The notes under the pieces: generated by a model
Seen by the model: only the letters and a program-made list of their open reading frames with translations
What the model was told of the DNA's origin: nothing
Database searches by the model: none
Assembly: GCA_903867275.1 (NCBI GenBank)
Contig: CAIPQY010000027.1
Location: 1 to 9,709, forward strand
DNA: 9,709 bases
Direction of reading: 5' to 3'
Origin: an uncultured bacterium
GTDB lineage: Bacteria > Planctomycetota > Phycisphaerae > Phycisphaerales > SM1A02
Part shown: positions 6,362 to 9,709 of the stretch, piece after piece
Position numbering within the stretch: position 1 is the stretch's first letter
How the letters are laid out: every line of letters begins with the position of its first letter
Program-made: the position numbers and the translations under genes

Positions 6362-7759
6362 ATGCCGCAGACCCGTCCCCACCTCCCCGCCTTCGATCGC
6401 GGCCTGTTGCGCGCGGTGGCTGACGGCGACGCGCGCCTGACCCCCGAACAGTCGCTGACGCTGCTGCGCGAGATGCCGCTGCCGGAACTCGGCTTCTGGG
6501 CCGACGAGCGCTGCCGCGCGCTGCATGGCGACGCGATCCGCACCTACGTGATCGATCGCAACATCAATTACACCAACGTGTGCACGGCCAAGTGCACCTT
6601 CTGCGCGTTCCGCCGCGACGGCGACGAGGCCGACGCCTACGTGCTGCCGGTGGAGAAGGTGCTGCAGAAGATCCAGGAGCTGGTGGACATCGGCGGCACG
6701 CAGATCCTGATGCAGGGCGGCATGCACCCCGATCTGCCGCTGGGCTGGTACGAGGAACTGCTGGGTGCCATCAAGCAGCGCTTTCCGCAGGTGCATGCGC
6801 ATGCGTTCAGCCCGCCGGAGTTCATCGAGTTCGTGCGCTTCTTCAATCCGCCGGGCGACACGCTGGAGGCGAAGCTGCGCTTCGTGATGGAGCGTCTGCA
6901 CAAGGCCGGCCTGGACAGCGTGCCGGGCGGCGGCGGCGAGATCTTCGCGCCCTCCGTGCGCCGCAAGATCGGCCTTGGCAAGTGCACCGGCGAGGAGTGG
7001 CTGACCGTGATGCGCGTGGCGCACAGCCTGGGCATGAACACCAGCGCCACCATGATGTTCGGCCACATCGAGGGATTCGCCGATCGCGTGCATCACATGG
7101 AGCAGGTGCGCGCGTGGCAGGACCGCTCGGTGGCCGACTACGCGAAGGATGGCGGCGGGCGCTGCATGGCCTTCATCAGCTGGCCCTTCCAGCGCGAGAA
7201 CACGCCGCTCGGCCGCGCGAAGAGCTGGGGTGATGGCGAAGGCGATGACCTGTCGCAGCCCTTCCCCGGCGATGTGGTGGCGAAGCTGGATGGCAGCGGC
7301 GACAAGGCCGCGCACCCGGAGTTCGGCCGTCGCGTGCGCATGAGCGGCAGCACCGACTACCTGCGCACGCAGGCCGTCAGCCGCCTGCACCTGGACAACG
7401 TGTGGAGCATCGGCAGCAGTTGGGTGACCATGGGGCCGCTGGTGGGTCAGGCCGGACTGCGTCACGGCGCCAACGACATGGGCAGCGTGATGATGGAGGA
7501 GAACGTGGTGAGCAGCGCCGGCACCACGCACTGCCTGAACCAGGCCGAGATCTGCCGCCTGATCCGCGACGCCGGTTTCGTGCCCGCGCAGCGCGACAAC
7601 CGCTACGACCTGCTGCAGGTGCACGATGGCCCCGACAGCCCCGACCTGCGCGTGACCGACTGGGCGCAGCATCGCCCGCGCAAGCTGCATGTGGAGACGA
7701 AGGCCGCCGACTCGAAGCCCGTGGAATTGACGGTGGGCGTCAAGTCGACGACGGCGTGA
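6362..7759 (+). CDS. mqnC: Cyclic dehypoxanthinyl futalosine synthase (MqnC), with insertions
   Basis: This 465-residue radical SAM enzyme fits MqnC, which converts dehypoxanthine futalosine to its cyclic form in the futalosine route to menaquinone. The 4Fe-4S ligands C74, C78 and C81 lie in a NYTNVCTAKCTFCAF motif. MqnC-type blocks follow: QGGMHPDLPLGWYEELL (118-134), AFSPPE, DSVPGGGGEIF (185-195), TSATMMFGHIEG (227-238), FISWPFQRENT and GANDMGSVMMEENVVSSAG (369-387). MqnE, the sister enzyme, fits the middle and C-terminal blocks less well. Typical MqnC is roughly 360-400 residues. The excess lies in two insertions near 257-267 and 287-330, the second rich in Asp and Gly, plus a C-terminal tail of about 40 residues. 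GGGGEI replaces the usual GGGAEI. The frame is open far upstream, but homology and the TACACT promoter fix the ATG at 6362. The other mqn genes are not in the window. The 3' end overlaps the convergent zinc-ribbon gene by 20 bp. Confidence 0.9.
   Translation: MPQTRPHLPAFDRGLLRAVADGDARLTPEQSLTLLREMPLPELGFWADERCRALHGDAIRTYVIDRNINYTNVCTAKCTFCAFRRDGDEADAYVLPVEKVLQKIQELVDIGGTQILMQGGMHPDLPLGWYEELLGAIKQRFPQVHAHAFSPPEFIEFVRFFNPPGDTLEAKLRFVMERLHKAGLDSVPGGGGEIFAPSVRRKIGLGKCTGEEWLTVMRVAHSLGMNTSATMMFGHIEGFADRVHHMEQVRAWQDRSVADYAKDGGGRCMAFISWPFQRENTPLGRAKSWGDGEGDDLSQPFPGDVVAKLDGSGDKAAHPEFGRRVRMSGSTDYLRTQAVSRLHLDNVWSIGSSWVTMGPLVGQAGLRHGANDMGSVMMEENVVSSAGTTHCLNQAEICRLIRDAGFVPAQRDNRYDLLQVHDGPDSPDLRVTDWAQHRPRKLHVETKAADSKPVELTVGVKSTTA
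7740..7759. other. Convergent 3' overlap of mqnC and the zinc-ribbon gene
   Basis: The TGA of mqnC (7757-7759) lies inside the leftward gene, and the TGA of the leftward gene (7742-7740) lies inside mqnC. Both C-terminal tails are therefore encoded on opposite strands of the same 20 bp. There is no intergenic room for a conventional terminator, so transcripts from the two sides must overlap. Confidence 0.8.
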
Positions 7760-8594
7760 TCGCGTCGGCGGGCGGCGGCGCGCCACCCAGCCATCGCTTC
7801 TCGGCGGGAATGCCGGTGCCGCACTCCGGGCAGTTGGCACTGGTCAGCCGGTGCAGCGGATAGCCGCACGCGCAGCGCGGCTCCTCGAATTCGAGCGTGA
7901 TGATCGACCTGCAGCGCGGGCACGCCGCCTTGCCGGAGTGCATCTGCATCCACTGCCCGCAGCGCACGCACTGCAGCGTGGCAAGCGCGCGGTCGTGGGC
8001 GGCGGCCACGCGCGCACGCTCGCGCCGCGCATCGGCGCGCGCCAGCACAGGTAGCGCCACATGCGTGCCGAGGCAGACCACCGTGACCAGCGGCCAGAAC
8101 GGCGTGCGCATCGCAGGCATCGACGAGATGGATCCCACGCTGCACCACAGCGCCACACCACCCAGCAGCATGCCCATCGCGGCAATGGCGGCGCCACGCA
8201 CGATCCGCGCGTACATGCCATGCAGCACGACGCGGTGCAGCACCGCCACGTCGCAGACGAAGGCGGCGAATGCGGCGAGCGAACATGACAGACCCCACTG
8301 GGCGAAGCGTTCAGCGTTCCCCGTGGCAAAGAGCCCCCACACCCACGCCTGCGTGATCACGATGAATCCGGCTGCCGCAAGCGCCCCCGCCCACCCCAGC
8401 AGGTGCAGGATGGGTGCACGCAACTGCAGCGCTGTGCGCAGCAGCACCCAGCCAACCACCAGCAGAAGCAGGCTTGACCCCAGCGTGGCGGCGACGGAGC
8501 TGCCGGACGCCGCGAGCGCGATCACGGCCACCAGCATCACCGCTGCACCGATGAGCACAACGCGGTCGACCAGCACCCGGAGCGCGCGGGGCAC
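7740..8594 (-). CDS. Six-helix membrane protein with C-terminal double zinc ribbon
   Basis: I do not recognise a named family for this 284-residue protein. About six hydrophobic segments span residues 11-185 (near 11-29, 36-53, 63-84, 100-120, 134-152 and 166-185). They are followed by an Arg/Ala-rich linker (186-207) and a Cys-rich tail. Ribbon one is C209-x2-C212 with C225-x2-C228. Ribbon two is C241-x-C243 with C255-x2-C258, in a CGYPLHRL...CPECG context characteristic of many planctomycete proteins. Such ribbons usually bind Zn2+ structurally or mediate protein contacts, here probably on the cytoplasmic side. The start is a GTG 3 bp after the ilvE stop, with GAGGA 7 nt upstream, so it is translated from the ilvE transcript. 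Nothing shows a functional tie to amino acid metabolism. The last codons overlap the end of mqnC on the opposite strand by 20 bp. Confidence 0.8.
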   Translation of the reverse strand: MPRALRVLVDRVVLIGAAVMLVAVIALAASGSSVAATLGSSLLLLVVGWVLLRTALQLRAPILHLLGWAGALAAAGFIVITQAWVWGLFATGNAERFAQWGLSCSLAAFAAFVCDVAVLHRVVLHGMYARIVRGAAIAAMGMLLGGVALWCSVGSISSMPAMRTPFWPLVTVVCLGTHVALPVLARADARRERARVAAAHDRALATLQCVRCGQWMQMHSGKAACPRCRSIITLEFEEPRCACGYPLHRLTSANCPECGTGIPAEKRWLGGAPPPADAITPSST

Positions 8595-8597
8595 GCG

Positions 8598-9488
8598 TCA
8601 GTCCTCGGGGGCGTCCTTCGCCACGATGCGCTTGAACTCGGCTTCCAGGCGCTTGGTGAGCGGACCCACCACGCCCGAACCGATGCGGCGGCCATCGATG
8701 CTGCCGACGCCGATCACCTCGGCGGCGGTGCCGGTGAGGAACACCTCATCCGCGGCCAGCACCTCGTCCATCTTCATGGGGCGCTCGGACACCTTCATTC
8801 CAAGCGCCGGCGCCAGCGTGTCGATGACGAAGCGTCGGGTGACGCCGCGCAGGATGCCGGCCGTGACCGGCGGCGTGTTGATGGCGCCGTCCTTGATCAC
8901 GAAGATGTTGTCGCCGGTGCACTCCGACACGAAGCCCTCGGTGTTCAGCATGATCGCCTCATGCACGCCGGCGTCGATCGCCTCCACCTTGGCCAGGATG
9001 TTGTTGAGGTAGTTCAGGCTCTTGATCGCCGGATCCAGGCAGGCCGCGGGAATGCGCGGACGCTTCGCCACGATGATGGGCATGCCCTTCTCGTACATCT
9101 CGGCCGGATACAGGTTGATGCGGTCGACGATGATGATGGTGCCCGCGCGTGGACAGTGATTCGGGTTCAGGCCCAGCGAACCCTTGCCGCGGGTGATCAG
9201 CAGGCGGATGTAGGCGTCCTTCAGACCGCTGGCGCTCACGGCGCTGCGCACGGCGGCGTCCAGTTCGGCCTGCGACAGCGCCGGCTTCAGGCGGATCGCC
9301 TCGCAACCGTGCCACAGACGGTCCAGGTGCGACTTCAGCTTGAACACGCGACCGCCATACACGCGGATGCCCTCGAAGATGCCGTCGCCGTACAGCAAGC
9401 CGTGGTCGTACACGCTCACCATGGCTTCGTCGGGGGCGACGATGCGTCCATCGATCCAGACAACGGGGCCGGTAGCGGTCAGGGTCAT
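8598..9488 (-). CDS. ilvE: Branched-chain amino acid aminotransferase (class IV PLP)
   Basis: This 296-residue fold-type IV PLP enzyme fits IlvE, which interconverts Val, Leu and Ile with their 2-oxo acids using glutamate/2-oxoglutarate in the cytoplasm. The N-terminal block VYDHGLLYGDGIFEGIRVY (26-44) is classic. The PLP Schiff-base lysine is K156 in IKSLNYLNN. E189 in GFVSECTGDNIF should contact the pyridine nitrogen, and GTAAEV (253-258) forms part of the phosphate/substrate region. R41 and the length match the family, and nothing is missing. D-amino acid transaminase and ADC lyase share the fold, but FEGIRVY and the overall likeness favour IlvE. The start ATG at 9488 leaves a 42-bp gap to ispH, with a possible leaderless -10 (TAGGCT) 9 nt upstream. 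The zinc-ribbon membrane protein gene follows after 3 bp. Confidence 0.93.
   Translation of the reverse strand: MTLTATGPVVWIDGRIVAPDEAMVSVYDHGLLYGDGIFEGIRVYGGRVFKLKSHLDRLWHGCEAIRLKPALSQAELDAAVRSAVSASGLKDAYIRLLITRGKGSLGLNPNHCPRAGTIIIVDRINLYPAEMYEKGMPIIVAKRPRIPAACLDPAIKSLNYLNNILAKVEAIDAGVHEAIMLNTEGFVSECTGDNIFVIKDGAINTPPVTAGILRGVTRRFVIDTLAPALGMKVSERPMKMDEVLAADEVFLTGTAAEVIGVGSIDGRRIGSGVVGPLTKRLEAEFKRIVAKDAPED
8602..8606 (-). promoter_or_regulatory. Shine-Dalgarno of the operon-internal zinc-ribbon gene
   Basis: GAGGA on the minus strand lies 7 nt before the GTG at 8594, inside the last codons of ilvE. It supports that start codon. It also contrasts with the likely first genes of transcripts in this window, none of which has such a site. 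Confidence 0.6.
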
Positions 9489-9497
9489 AGGCGGGAA

Positions 9498-9503
9498 AGC
9501 CTA
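9498..9503 (-). promoter_or_regulatory. Putative -10 element of ilvE
   Basis: TAGGCT on the minus strand ends 9 nt before the ilvE ATG, so any 5' leader would be at most one or two bases. No Shine-Dalgarno is present in the CCCGCC-rich spacer. The match is weak (TA...T) and no good -35 is visible. It lies within the 42-bp region shared with the ispH promoter. Confidence 0.35.
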
Positions 9504-9516
9504 CCAACGCGGGGGC

Positions 9517-9522
9517 TATCAT
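9517..9522 (+). promoter_or_regulatory. Putative -10 element, leaderless start of ispH
   Basis: TATCAT ends 8 nt before the ispH ATG at 9531, and the spacer CGAAACCG lacks a ribosome binding site. A -35 at standard spacing would fall around 9494-9499, overlapping the ilvE -10 on the other strand, and it is not a good TTGACA match. Confidence 0.5.
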
Positions 9523-9530
9523 CGAAACCG

Positions 9531-9709
9531 ATGAAACTGATCCTTGCCAACCCCCGTGGCTTCTGCGCCGGCGTGTACATGGCCATCGACGTGGTCGACC
9601 AGCTGCTTGAACTGTGCCCCGGCGAGCCCATCTACGTCTATCACGAGATCGTGCACAACCGCCATGTGGTGGAACGCTTCCGCGGCCGCGGCGTGAAGTT
9701 CATCGAGGA
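9531..9709 (+). CDS. ispH: 4-hydroxy-3-methylbut-2-enyl diphosphate reductase, 5' end only
   Basis: The first 59 codons of ispH (lytB) are present and the gene runs off the window. IspH is the last enzyme of the MEP pathway. It uses an iron-sulfur cluster to reduce HMBPP to IPP and DMAPP, the precursors of all isoprenoids including the menaquinone tail. The N-terminal signature ANPRGFCAGV (6-15) is intact, with C12 as the first cluster ligand. HEIVHN (38-43) contains H42, equivalent to the substrate-binding His41 of E. coli. Residues 16-17 are Tyr-Met where E. coli has Asp-Arg, which probably reflects lineage variation. The ATG start gives exactly the conserved N-terminus. The gene is divergent from ilvE. 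Confidence 0.95.
   Translation, partial: MKLILANPRGFCAGVYMAIDVVDQLLELCPGEPIYVYHEIVHNRHVVERFRGRGVKFIE

Noticed and set aside
6362..7759. Assignment of the radical SAM protein as MqnE (aminofutalosine synthase) or a CofH/F420 enzyme.
   Set aside because: The GGGxEI block, the FISWPFQ block and the GANDMGSxMMEENVVSxAG block fit MqnC better.
6212..7840. A 542-codon minus-strand open frame opposite mqnC.
   Set aside because: It mirrors the mqnC codons, has no domain signature, and would overlap nearly all of a certain gene.
1..9709. A hidden mobile element, CRISPR array, tRNA or toxin-antitoxin pair.
   Set aside because: Gaps between genes are all under 80 bp. I saw no direct-repeat arrays, terminal inverted repeats, transposase motifs or tRNA-like cloverleaf sequence.

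Overview
This is a GC-rich, densely coded bacterial chromosome segment. It holds eight complete protein genes and the 5' end of a ninth, with no RNA gene, mobile element, CRISPR array or long repeat that I can see. The phylum is an inference. The C-terminal zinc ribbon of the 7740-8594 gene has a CGYxLxxL...CPECG signature, which is very common in Planctomycetota, especially Phycisphaerae-like lineages. The futalosine-type menaquinone gene and the HEAT-repeat lipoprotein fit that placement. Base composition looks even across the window, so I see no sign of recent transfer.

Layout, left to right. An exported DUF885 putative metallohydrolase (22-1806, +) converges, 7 bp apart, on a sodium/dicarboxylate-type symporter (1814-3124, -). 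Behind the symporter on the same strand lies a YcbL/glyoxalase-II-like metallo-beta-lactamase-fold hydrolase (3161-3811, -). A 76-bp divergent promoter region separates it from a rightward run: a HEAT-repeat lipoprotein (3888-4742), a MATE-family exporter (4770-6320) and mqnC of the futalosine menaquinone pathway (6362-7759). The end of mqnC overlaps by 20 bp the end of a leftward gene for a six-helix membrane protein with two zinc ribbons (7740-8594, -). That gene starts 3 bp after ilvE (8598-9488, -), a branched-chain aminotransferase, so the two form an operon. ilvE is divergent, across 42 bp, from ispH (9531 to beyond the window end).

The genes are mostly housekeeping metabolism: branched-chain amino acids, isoprenoid precursors, menaquinone, aldehyde/thioester detoxification, and transport. 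IspH products feed the prenyl tail of menaquinone, which gives a loose link to mqnC, but nothing shows that the two are regulated together.

The most notable pattern concerns initiation signals. All seven genes that probably head a transcription unit, on both strands, have a TAnnnT hexamer ending 6-9 nt before the start codon and no Shine-Dalgarno sequence. This is the geometry expected for leaderless mRNAs. The one gene that is clearly internal to an operon (8594, -) instead has a GAGGA Shine-Dalgarno 7 nt upstream of its GTG. Otherwise the window is ordinary. I found no convincing undescribed multi-gene system, but some individual proteins (the zinc-ribbon membrane protein, the HEAT lipoprotein and the enlarged MqnC) are worth a closer look.
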